From: Arachis hypogaea
Taxonomy: Eukaryota > Streptophyta > Magnoliopsida > Fabales > Fabaceae
Direction: 5' to 3'
Assembly (NCBI RefSeq): GCF_003086295.3
Contig: NC_092052.1
Coordinates: 14,228,346-14,292,345, forward strand
Length of the DNA stretch: 64,000 nucleotides
The position numbers were made by a program, and so were the translations under genes. The notes below the pieces were generated by a model, which made no database searches, was not told the origin of the DNA, and saw nothing but the letters and a program-made list of their open reading frames with translations. This document shows, piece by piece, positions 23,545 to 34,122 of the stretch; the first letter of the stretch is position 1; every line of letters starts with the position of its first letter.

Positions 23545-24822
23545 TGTCTCAACAAGCTAAGAGAATATAATATATTGTATATTAATAAATGAATTTTACA
23601 AATCAAAAGAATGAAAATTATACATATACGCGCTTAGTCCAAAGCACCCCATGTCAATTGGTATTAATAAATACTTAGATGACTTGGTAAACCCTAGTTT
23701 GCCAAAAGATTCAAATTAGACCTATCAAATCACCACTTTTTAATTTTGGTGTTGGAGCACAAATCTAAGGGTAAGATTTGCGACTTTTAATTCTTTTTAT
23801 TAATTATTTTTTTGTTTAACATGTAAATTTGAGAGTTGGACTTATTTTTTTTTAAAATTTATTTTGAACATACAAATCTAACTCTTAGATTTTTATTTTA
23901 GTATTAAAAAAATTTTAAATATGCAAATCAAAACCTCCAATTTGTTTTACAATAAAAAAATATATTTTAACACAAATAAGACCCTTCAATTTGGGAACTT
24001 AAAAAATTTAATTCTCAAATATCTTTACAAAATTTATTTTTCTATAAACTAAGGGTTCAATTTATTATTTAAAATAAAAAAACTAAAATTCATATCAAAG
24101 AAAAACACACTAATTAACCATTACCATGAATTACACGCAATCCTTCTTTATATCTAAAAAATTGGCCTCAAATCACGTAATAATTTTTCTTTGGTTATAA
24201 ATACTTAAATATACTCTTTCTTTTTCTAATAAAAAGGGCATAATGCTATTTCATTAAAAAGAATTGATTCAACTAATATTTAGCTGGGTTGTAGACATTA
24301 CAATGCGTGAGAAAACTACTGTTCCAAAATTTTAAAATTTTTCTATACCTAAAAGAAGGATGAAACCTTCAATTGATTCGACTTTAATTTAAGCTTAGTC
24401 ATTTAAGTACCACTGAAATAAATAAATAAATAAATAAATAAATCAATTGGTTTTTAATTAAGATGGCTTTCTTATGAGAATCTTACTTTTCAATGGTCAA
24501 ATCTATCGTTTTCTATCAAGAGGCTTTCTAGTGGAGTTCGATTGACCAAGTTTGGTCGAATATTCATCACAACCAAATAAATAAACGAAAATGTTTAGTA
24601 ATCAAAAAATAATTAATGAATGTTAAATAAATTAAGTTTTGATTTTTTTTGTCTCTTTAGTATTATCCATAAATAAAATGGCTTGAGAATTGAGATTAGG
24701 AAATAAGAAATCGGGATTAGAGTTTACAGTTGTTTTTTTTTTAAAGAAGCTCATTTAAGGGAGAGTAACAATTTAACTTATCAAACTTTTTTAAAATGAA
24801 AAGAGTTGATTAAAAAAAAAAA
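23545..24822. other. AT-rich intergenic DNA
   Basis: No gene, RNA gene or clear transposon end is visible. It contains an (AATA)n run near 24417-24443 and several poly(A)/poly(T) runs. It forms the upstream flank of the C2 gene and the left flank of the nested transposon complex. Confidence 0.6.
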
Positions 24823-24942
24823 CCAAAGGTAGGCAAAGGATTCGATGGTCCCAGAACGTTTGGACCATTAAATGCATGGTCCTATAACAAAACATATTTT
24901 TTAAATTTTTTTAATAACTGTTAAATAGTTCTTATTTAATTT

Positions 24943-25212
24943 TGATAGTTTTCAGTGGCTAAGAGAATGAGAGTTGAATCTTAGCCCCCTTTTTTACTCA
25001 ATAACACTTGCTGGTCTTGAAAAAGCTTCTGGAAACTATTTGCCTTTTTGTCTCGTACCCAATCACGAGACTTTTTCTTTTGTCTCGTACCTAGCCACGA
25101 GACTTTTCTTTTTGTCTCGTCGATCAGCACGAGATATTTTCAGTTTTATCTCCTGGGCAGCAGAAACATAAATTGAGTAGAAGAGAGAGAGAATTATACC
25201 AAGATATATCCT
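24943..25212 (-). repeat. terminal piece of 3' LTR, type A
   Basis: It matches the 5' LTR positions 34123-34424 and differs mainly by lacking one 32-bp hairpin unit. It stops abruptly after ATCCT, where LTR type B begins. The 5' LTR continues normally at that point with GGTTCAGCTG. Confidence 0.85.
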
Positions 25213-26862
25213 TGAAGGTTGTGGTAGGCTTAGAGAAGAGGGTTGAATCTATGCCTTTCTTTTAGTTGCTGTTATGACCCTTTTTAATCAAACTTTTAAT
25301 TCTGATTCTGTTTGAACTCAGCAGCGGAAATTTATGAGACAATTTATTTTTGTCTCATGAATATCAGAAAATAGAACAGTGCAGAGAAGAGAAAAGCTAA
25401 TACCAGCATATATCCTGGTTCGGTTGCCTTGTGCTATGCAACCTACATCCAGTCTCCTCCACAACTATGGAGAAATTTCCACTATAGTTAACCGTATTAC
25501 ATACACCAATTTCACAGGATTGACCCAATCCTTTCACACTCAAGTTCTAACCTAACTTGACATTGGCTATGCTAATACCTAACTATTCACTCTTAGTGCT
25601 AACCCAACTAAGAAAGGGATACCTCACAGGTACAAGATACAAGACATAGACATACCTAAAGAAATCAGAAAATAACTCGAGGCTTTTCTCTCAAGTGTTT
25701 CACTCAACCTTTTTCCACTCATGGCTTTTACTTGAGTTTCCTCACAATGCATTTTCTCACAAGAAATTACAGAAAGATAAACATTGAAAAGTACATTACA
25801 ATCTGTAAAACATGAAGGAGATTGACTTCATCAACAACCTCTTTGCTATGTGATAAACCAGATTTGCAAGTCTCTGATTCAGTCCTTCATACTGGCGGAA
25901 TGCTCCTTTTACTAGGAAACACTGTCCAGCTAGATGAACTTCTTCAAAGAACACTTCTCAGAACAAAACCTCAATACTCTGGTTATCTCTCCTTGCCTTC
26001 TGAATGAACAGCGGGCTTCTTTTATCTCCTTGCATGTTGCTTGGTTCTTCTTCCTAGGTCAACTCCTTGAGCACTATGCTTCACTAACCCACAAGCTCAC
26101 TTTTTCCCATTAATCCTCACAATGGAAACTTTGCTTCTGACTTCCCTATCTTGACCGAAAGCCACATTATCACCAGAAAAAGATTTCTTCAATGGTAAAC
26201 CCAAATCTTGACCATTGAAACACAACTTGGTCCCCAAGACATATTTTCAACCGTTGATGCACAGCAGTGAAGAACAGAAATCCTCTTTTCCATATAACCC
26301 AAAGTGGAGTGGCAGAACGTTGAAGATGAAGAGAAGAAGATCTTATGCATGTAAAAAGAAATAGGTTACCTTTAACCTTTACCTAAGCTTGATTTGGTTT
26401 GAAATGGATGATTAGACTTCTGCCTTTCAAACTTAGTCTTTCTCTTTCTTTCTTCTTTGATGACTAGCTTAGGAACTAAGCTCTCTTTCTTTCTTTCTCA
26501 CTTTTCTGATTTTCTGATTTGACTGAGACAGAGAAGAAAGGAACGTTGATTTGGTGAAAGCAAGTGAGAGGGAATTGAAATTCAATTTGGGCTTGGATCG
26601 GGTTCTACTCAAGTTCAGCCCGTTGTTGCCTTGCCTTTGCTTCTTTGAAGAATTTTGCTTGAGATGAATGACTTGGGCTTGTTTTTATTTTTACTTACCA
26701 TTCAGCCCATTAGCAGATATCTTTTGTTTGATGTTGGGCTGCTGCAACACTTGTTTTTGGCCTGCATCACTTATCAAAAATAATCAAAACTAATTGGGTG
26801 ATTAGCCCACTAATCAAATGTTTGTCATCATCAATTTTATTAATTAATTTCTTAACTCAACA
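25213..26862 (-). repeat. LTR type B (complete, 1,650 bp) adjoining the polypurine tract
   Basis: On the - strand it starts TGTTGAG next to the polypurine tract and ends ACCTTCA. It is related to but clearly distinct from LTR A: they share the AGATATATCCTGG-like and CTACATCCAGTCTC segments but diverge elsewhere. It has its own hairpin (TGAGAC … GTCTCA near 25340-25370). The A-type LTR resumes directly at its end, which suggests insertion of a type-B element into LTR A followed by loss of B's other end. Confidence 0.75.
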
Positions 26863-27004
26863 ATCTCCCCCTTGATGAAAAACATGATTTAAGCAATAAT
26901 CAAAAGGAAATGAATTTGAGTAAGGTTTAGAAACTCCCTTTGATTTTTTTTGTCATTTGCTTTTTATGTTGCTCCCCCTTTCCTTTTCAAGATTAGCTCC
27001 CCCT
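26863..27004 (-). other. polypurine tracts
   Basis: The - strand reads AAGGGGGAGAT immediately before LTR B (26863-26873), the canonical plus-strand priming site. Two more G-rich tracts lie at 26971-26980 and 26996-27004 (both containing AGGGGGAGC). Clustered extra polypurine tracts upstream of the 3' LTR are a described Sirevirus trait. Confidence 0.75.
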
Positions 27005-27384
27005 GGATTTGTGCTTTCCTCTTTGTTCCTGTTTTACATTACACTTAAAGAGAGCACAATAAAGAGCTATACATATTTATCTTGCCTAAGGGATATCAAA
27101 TAAGCAACACCACATAATCAGCCCAATATCAAACTAATATTGGCAGCCAAAAGATTCATCATGTGATTTCAATATTACTCCCTATTTTGTCATCAAGGGC
27201 GGACAATAAGCATTATCAACAAAAAGAATGTCTTGAAACCTATAGAAAAGAGTCAGTTCACAGTGCAAAGTATGAACTAAACTACCAAAGGTGCAATAGT
27301 ATTTAGAGTTATTACAGTCATCCAAAATAAAAGAAGAAAAACAATTCAATAGTAGCAAAATGAACAAAATTCATGAGACAAATT

Positions 27385-29031
27385 CTAGGCATCAGAACCA
27401 TTCTCCTCCGAATTAGCTTCCTCTTCAACATCAGTGGCAGGGTCTTCATCCTCTTGAAGGTTATCGATGAAGGATATGAACACAGTTACTCTATCCCTTG
27501 ATTTCTTTAGGAAGTTCTCATGATTGCTAGCCAGCTTCCTTTGCTCTTTGCTCATAGCAATCAAGTGATTTGATTGAGAAACAAACTCCTGAACAACATC
27601 TTTGACCACATTCAGCAAGATAGATTTCTTTCCAGTAGAGATGGATGTACCCTCAGTGGAAGGAGCAGGAGAATCCTCAAGGACAAAGTCATCATCTTTA
27701 TCATCTAGGACAACTCTTTCAGATCTAGTAGGTCCTTTTTGCTGTTTCATTGAACCACCCCCTTTTAGGTATGAATGTCTATTTTGATATTTCTCATTGG
27801 TCAAGTCAACACCAAAATACTCAAATATGCAAGTTAGAAATATGCCATAAGGAAGTACTTTGTCCTTTTCACTCCTAACAGAGTCAAACATATATCTAAC
27901 CATCAAGTATGCAAATGAAATTTCAGTTTTGGTAAGAAGGGCATATAAAACAAGAGTATCAGTGTAGGAAACCCTTTGATATGAACCACTTTGAGAAAGT
28001 AAGATGTGGTTGACAATTCTGTGCAACTGAGCACGTTCATATCCAAGGGCTTTGTGAGTGGGTGTAATGCCATCAATCAAGGAGACATGTTCACAAATAT
28101 TAGCCAAAGCATCATTGTAAAAAATACCAACTCCTTCATCCCACTTAACCGAGGTGTAAGCACAAGGACCAACATCAGTATACTTCAATGAATCACTGAT
28201 GGTTTCATTATTTAGTACAATATCTCTGCCCTTTACATATGAGTGAACAGTGCCTTCATGATAAGTCATGTTTGCATAAAATTCTTTGACCAACAAGGGA
28301 TAAACAGGCTTTTTGATGTCAAAAAGATGATTCCAGTCCAGAAAAATCAAGTTATCAACAAATGGAAAACATTTTCTTTTCAAAGATGGCAAATCAGCAA
28401 GAAAAGAGGGACACAGAGTACGATACTTGATAACCCCATCATAAAAGTCATTATTCATGGCAGATTTGAATCTATAGGGATTATAGTTCGAGTGAGAGGT
28501 CAAAAAATGGGCTTTGTGATCAAAAGGTCCAATGTCTGGTTCTTTAACATTTTTGAGAGGGACTCGAGTGTTACCTCGTTGAGAGTGCACAGGAACCGAC
28601 TTGGATTTGGGTTGTGTTGGTTCGGGAACTGGTTCCTCAGCCGCCGGACATTTGCCTTTGGAGGAGCTTGGCTTTGAAGAACCAGGTTTTGAGGAGCCTG
28701 GTTTGAAGGGCGTTGTCTTTGGTGGTGGCGTTGGCTTGGCAGAGGCAGGGTATCTTGGAGTATTTTTGGTCCGAGCCATGGGGTCACAACGAGGAGGAGA
28801 GGTAGGAGGAGAAGGAGATGGGGTAAAGGTCCGGTCTTGGGAGCGAGTGGAAGGCTTTGTGGGAAGCTTGTACACTTTTTCACGAGGAGGCCTTTTAGCA
28901 ATAGTTTTCTTCCTCATTTGGTTAGTTTCAGGCTTTTGAGGGAAGAGAAACAGTAAAGATAGTGGAGGAAACTGAGGAGTTGAGGAGAAGTTAATGGAGG
29001 GAAGAGAGGAAGTGTTGGTAACCGTACCCAA
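27385..29031 (-). CDS. envelope-like third gene of the Sirevirus
   Basis: An uninterrupted 548-codon frame downstream of RNase H. The N-terminal 150 or so residues are Pro/Ser/Lys-rich with a GSSKPGSSKP repeat and look disordered. The central region (about 165-420) resembles the domain catalogued as 'putative plant transposon protein', often found in this position. The C-terminus is strongly acidic. I see no convincing signal peptide or transmembrane helix, so 'envelope-like' describes position, not a demonstrated entry function. It is notable that this frame is intact while gag-pol of the same element is broken. Confidence 0.75.
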   Translation of the reverse strand: MGTVTNTSSLPSINFSSTPQFPPLSLLFLFPQKPETNQMRKKTIAKRPPREKVYKLPTKPSTRSQDRTFTPSPSPPTSPPRCDPMARTKNTPRYPASAKPTPPPKTTPFKPGSSKPGSSKPSSSKGKCPAAEEPVPEPTQPKSKSVPVHSQRGNTRVPLKNVKEPDIGPFDHKAHFLTSHSNYNPYRFKSAMNNDFYDGVIKYRTLCPSFLADLPSLKRKCFPFVDNLIFLDWNHLFDIKKPVYPLLVKEFYANMTYHEGTVHSYVKGRDIVLNNETISDSLKYTDVGPCAYTSVKWDEGVGIFYNDALANICEHVSLIDGITPTHKALGYERAQLHRIVNHILLSQSGSYQRVSYTDTLVLYALLTKTEISFAYLMVRYMFDSVRSEKDKVLPYGIFLTCIFEYFGVDLTNEKYQNRHSYLKGGGSMKQQKGPTRSERVVLDDKDDDFVLEDSPAPSTEGTSISTGKKSILLNVVKDVVQEFVSQSNHLIAMSKEQRKLASNHENFLKKSRDRVTVFISFIDNLQEDEDPATDVEEEANSEENGSDA

Positions 29032-29196
29032 GGAAGTTTTTCACAAAACATGCAACTACATCACCATTTGAAAAGACTTGAAAAGATAAGATAATTAATG
29101 TCAGCGCAGTCTCCCCATGTATCATGGCCCGTTCAACCCATCCTGAAATTTGTCTCCTGCTTTCCTACGAGACAAAATCAAACAGAATCAAAAAGT

Positions 29197-30538
29197 TCAC
29201 AAATTTTCAACAGAACTTAATTCTATCATTCCCAAACTATTTCTCAAAGTACAGAATCTGTCTTCACAGAGGGGTTTTGTAAAAATGTCAGCAAGTTGGT
29301 CTTCAAATTTTAAAAATTGAATATCAATAGTACCCTTTTGCACATGTTCTCTAATGAAATGATATTTAATTTCAATGTGCTTGGTTCTTGAGTGTAAAAC
29401 AGGATTTTTTGAGATGTTAATAGCACTCATATTATCCAAAATAAGGGTATACTATTGATCTTTAATTTGTAATCTTCCAACTGCGTTTTTAACCAAATTA
29501 ATTGAGCACAACATGCAAATGTAGAAATATATTCAGCTTCAGCTGTGGATAGAGCCACTGTGGCTTGCTTTTTGCTTGACCACATGTTGAGTGAGCTTCC
29601 AAGGAAGCAACACATGCCTGATGTGCTTCGTCTATCCACCCTATCTCCCGCATAATCTGCATCACAAAACCCTACTGCACAAAAATCATCAAATTTAGGA
29701 TACCATAAGCCATAATCACTAGTTTCCTTAATGTATCTAATGATGCGTTTAACAGTTGAAAGATGAGATTCTTTTGGGTGAGATTGAAACCTTGAGCATA
29801 CACCCACACTTTGAACAATATCCGGTCTAGAGGAGGTAAGGTACATAAGTGAACCTATCATTCCTCTATATCTTGTTTCATCCACATCTTTGCCATCATT
29901 ATCCTTTTCAAGTTTTGTGTTTGGATGCATAGGTGTTCCCATTGGTTTGGAACTTTCTAGGCCAAATTTTTTTATAAGTTCCTTTGCATACTTTCCTTGG
30001 TGAATAAAGGTACCACTAGGAGTTTGCTTAATTTGGAGGCCAAGAAAGAAAGTTAGCTCTCCCATTAAACTCATCTCAAACTCACTAGTCATGAGTTTTC
30101 CAAACTCTTCACACAATGACTCATTGGCCGATCCAAACACAATGTCATCCACATAAACTTGAACTAGGAGGATATCATCATTAGATGCTTTAATAAATAA
30201 AGTAGTGTCGGTGGTACCCCTTTGAAATTGATTTTCTAACAAGAAGGCACTAAGCCTTTCATACCAAGCTCTTGGAGCTTGTCTAAGACCATAAAGAGCC
30301 TTAGAAAGCTTGAAAACATGGTTTGAAAATTCTTTATCTTTAAAACCGGGGGTTGTGCTACAAACACTTCTCTATCAATAAAACCATTAAGACAAGCACA
30401 TTTAACATCCATTTGAAATATTTTGAAACCCTTATGGGCAGCATAGGCAAGAAGCAACCTAATTGCTTCCATTCTAGCTACCGGAGCAAAAGACTCATCA
30501 AAATCTATACCCTCTTCTTGATCGTAACCTTGGGCCAC
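29197..30538 (-). pseudogene. Sirevirus reverse transcriptase and RNase H (frameshifted)
   Basis: Three frame pieces: 30236-30538 (N-terminal RT with FQMDVK), 29427-30242 (RT core with the catalytic YVDD motif at codons about 31-34, then an RNase H region containing STAEAEYI) and 29197-29439 (RNase H end with TKHIEIKYHFIRE and ADIFTKPL). At least two frame changes separate them, so no continuous polyprotein is encoded. YVDD itself is unchanged. Confidence 0.9.
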
Positions 30539-30643
30539 TAATCTAGCCTTGTTACGAACAATTTGTCCATCCTCGCCAAGTTTATTTTTAAAGACCCACT
30601 TAGTACCCGTAACTTTCTTACCATCCGGATGAGGTACTAGTGT

Positions 30644-32353
30644 CTAAACCTCATTCTTGTCGAATTGAGCAAGCTCTTCTTGCATTGCTTTGACCCATGA
30701 GAGATCTTCAAGAGCTTGTTTGACATTGTTGGGCTCCATTTGTGACAAGAGGGCAAAATTGCTTGGTTCGGATTGCTTTTTGGTTGAGGATCTTGTTGTT
30801 ACACCTTGAGAGGGATCACCAATGATAAAGTCATGAGGATAACCCCTCATAGACTTCCATTCCCTGGGCTTCTGGAGTGGTGTTATGCTTTGATGAGTTT
30901 CTGGGGGTCTCACTGTTTCAGTTTCTCGTGCTGGCTCAGGAGACAAAATGGAAATGTCTCCTCCAATTTGACGAGACAAAACTGGACTGGCAGATTCTTC
31001 ATTTTGAGCAGACTTGGGATTTTCTTCACTTGTTCTCTTGTTGACAACTTCTTCACAATCTGAATCATTATCTATCACAGTACTGGGAATTAAATTAGAA
31101 TCACAAAAAGTAACATGTATGGATTCCTCTATGGTCCTATGTTCTTTGAGATAAATCCTATAGGCCTTGCTAGTGGTGGAGTATCCAACAAACATCCCTT
31201 CATAGGATTTTGGATCAAATTTACCAAGATTTTCTTTATTGTTAAGTACAAATCATTTGCATCCAAAAACATGAAAATACTTAAGATTGGGAGGGGTTCC
31301 TTTCCATAGCTCATAGGGGGTTTTCTTCAACCTTTTTCTAATAATTGTCCTATTCAAAATGTAACACGCTGTATTTACAGCTTCAGCCCATAGAAATTTA
31401 GGAATCTCATTCTCACAAAGTATGGCCCTAGTCATCTCTTGAAGGCTTCTATTCCTTCTCTCAATCACCCCATTTTGTTGAGGGGTTCTAGGGCATGAAA
31501 AGTTATGAGCAATTCCAAAGTCATCACAGAATTTTTCAAAGTCTTGGTTTTTAAATTCTCTTCCGTTATCACTTCTCAAATGGGCAATTTTTAAATCTTT
31601 TTCATTCTGAATTTTCTTGAAAAGGGTTGAGAAAGCATGAAAAGCATCATTTTTATGAGCAAGAAAAAGTACCCAACCAAATCTAGAGTAATCATCTACC
31701 ACCACTAGACCATAGTGTTTACCTCCTAAACTTTAAGTTCTTGTTGGACCAAAAAGATCAATGTGTAACATCTCTAATGGCATTTTGGTTGAGATTCCAT
31801 CTTTTGGTTTAAAAGAAGATTTTACTTGTTTGCCCAATTGGCAAGCATCACAAGTAAGATCCTTATCAAATTTGATATTTGGAATTCCTCTAACCAGATT
31901 TTTCTTAACTAGCTTAGAAATTTGGTACATGCTAGCATGACCTAACTTTCTATGCCATAGCCATTTTTCAGATTCAATAGAAGTAAAACATGTTACATTT
32001 TGTTCTTTCAAGTCCTCAAGAGTCAATCCATACATATTATTGCACCTTTTAGCTTCAAATAAAATATCCCCAAATTTTTCACAAACAACCAAACACACAA
32101 ACTTTCTAAAAGTAACTTCAAAACCTAGATCACACAGTTGGCTTACACTAAGTAAATTATATTTCAAACCATTTACAAGAAGAACATCATTTATACAAGA
32201 TGAAAAGCTTTTACCAACTTTTCCAACAGCCACTATCTTTCCTTTAGCATCATCACCAAAAGTGACAAATCCTCCATCATATTCATCAAGCTTTATGAAG
32301 AAGGTTGTCTTTCCGGTCATATGCCTAGAGCATCTGCTGTCCATATACCACAT
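30644..32353 (-). pseudogene. Sirevirus protease and integrase (degraded)
   Basis: Piece 31733-32353 begins near the protease active site, read here as DSRCSRHMTG, where the family has DSG; the active-site glycine is replaced. A GAG-pre-integrase zinc region follows (HRKLGHAS … CDACQLGK). Piece 31253-31705 holds the integrase core (VVDDYSRFGWV, SDNGREF, and PQQNGVIERRNR with the catalytic Glu). Piece 30644-31195 is the linker toward RT with a C-terminal VKQALEDLSWVKAMQEEL. These three pieces share one frame, interrupted by stop codons. Confidence 0.9.
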
Positions 32354-32396
32354 ATTCTCCTTCCGTTTGGATGCTAGGAATACCTACAAAACAAGC

Positions 32397-34086
32397 TTAA
32401 GTGACCTTAGGTATCCAAATTTTCTTGGATCCTTTTACGTTAAACCATCTCTTATGTCCTAAGCCATTATAATAAAAAATAACTTTATAAACCTTATCAC
32501 CTATCATCCTTTCACCAAAAAAATATTGAATGGGAAAGTGTCCATTTCGCTTACATAATCTACAAAATCTTGGAGTCGCTGTTTTGTTAAAGCTTGTTGG
32601 GTTTTGAAATCTTGTATCATTTGAAGATGAAGCAATGTTTTCAAAATGTGGTTTCTCAACATATTTATAGAATCCCAAGCCAGCTTTATCATAAAGAGGT
32701 TTTTGACTAGGCAAGATTTGATTCAGATTTTCAGAACTTTGAGTGAACTTGGCTAAGTCTTCTTTAAGTCTTTTGACCTCTTTAAGTAACTCTTCATTTT
32801 CTTTAAAACAATTTACATATGCAATAACCGAATGGTCATTTTCACAGATTCTAAGTTGGAATTTTAACTGCTTATTTTCTTCAACGAGGTCACAAGCAGT
32901 TTTGGCCTCCCTTAGTTTTTCTTTGAGAAATCTATTTTCTGCTTTAAGAATGATGATTTGTTGTTCAAGATCTTGATTATCCAGCAAAAAGCATCTTATT
33001 TTTTTCAGAAAGATGATCTATCATAAGATGAAGAGATTCATTGTTAGGATTAGGAATGATTACCTGTTCACATGGTCAGCCATAAGACATGGTTGAGACA
33101 AGGTTTCGGATTCCTCATCGTCTTCTGAATCATTTTCCAGATATTCCCATGATGCTATCAGACCCTTTTTCTTTCCTTTCTTTGGCCTTTCTTCCTTCTT
33201 CAACTTAGGGCAGTCGGACTTGAAGTGCCTCGTTTCCTTACAGTTGTAGCAAGTCACCTTGCTGAGATCTTTTTTTTATTTTCTTGAACTGCCTCATTTG
33301 CCTCTCTCCTTGAGCTTCACCATTTTCCTGAATTTTTGGCAAACAACACAAATTCATTTTTAGAATTACTGGATTCATCATCCAGGGGGTTAGTCACAAA
33401 TGTAAAAGCAATTTCTTTCTTTTTTGAATCTTTTTTCAAAAGCAAGAAGATTTCCTCTCAAGTCATCATATGTCATGGAATCAAGATCACTACTCTCAGA
33501 AATCATTAATGCTTTTGTTTCCTACTCTTTTGTGAGACATCTTAACACTCTTCTCACTAGCACAGATTCAGGATGCTTGATTCCCATAGCATCCAAGCTG
33601 ACAATGATGATGTTGAAGCGCTCAAACAGTTCATCAATAGATTCTCCTTCCTTCATTGCAAACATTTCATACTCTCTGTTCAACATGTCTATCTTGGTCT
33701 TCTTTACAATGGTGGTACCTTCATGAATCACTAGAAGTTTGTCCCAGATTTTCTTTGCTGTTGTGCATCGTGATACCCGTCGGTACTCCTCGAAGCTGAT
33801 AACACAGTTGAATAAGTTGATAGCCTTGGCATTGAGCTCCACCTTCTTTCTATCTTCTTCGGTCCAGCTTGCTTCTGGTTTAGGAGTGACAACTCCTTCA
33901 GCACTTGTGATGGTTGGATATTGAGGACCTTCTAGGATAATTTTCCAAAGTCTGTAATCCACTGCTTACACAAAGATCTTCATTCTCTCCTTCCAATAGG
34001 TGTAGTTTTTCCCATTGAAAAGAGGAGGTCTGTTGCAGATTTGAGCCATTGTTTTTTGCCATCTGGATCTTTTCTCCAAGCTGCAA
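32397..34086 (-). pseudogene. Sirevirus gag with zinc knuckle (degraded)
   Basis: 33522-33962 is a UBN2/retrotran-gag-type domain (WTEEDRKKVELNAKA, KIWDKLLVIHEGT). 33060-33257 has a CX2CX4HX4C zinc knuckle (CYNCKETRHFKSDC) followed by Lys-rich residues. 32397-32987 is a heptad-rich coiled segment and a second, incomplete zinc-binding motif (CRLCKRNGHF). Stops separate the pieces. An upstream piece (33898-34086) overlaps the start and includes a MAKNNGSN leader. Confidence 0.85.
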
Positions 34087-34108
34087 AGCTTGATCTCTTT
34101 GAGACCAA

Positions 34109-34120
34109 GCTCTGATACCA
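34109..34120 (-). other. primer-binding site (initiator tRNA-Met type)
   Basis: The - strand reads TGGTATCAGAGC two bases from the inner end of the 5' LTR. This is the usual copia primer-binding site complementary to the 3' end of plant initiator tRNA-Met. Confidence 0.9.
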
Positions 34121-34122
34121 AT

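Noticed and set aside
28243..28939. Frames on the + strand opposite the envelope-like gene
   Set aside because: Antisense shadows of a longer frame whose composition and position fit Sirevirus.
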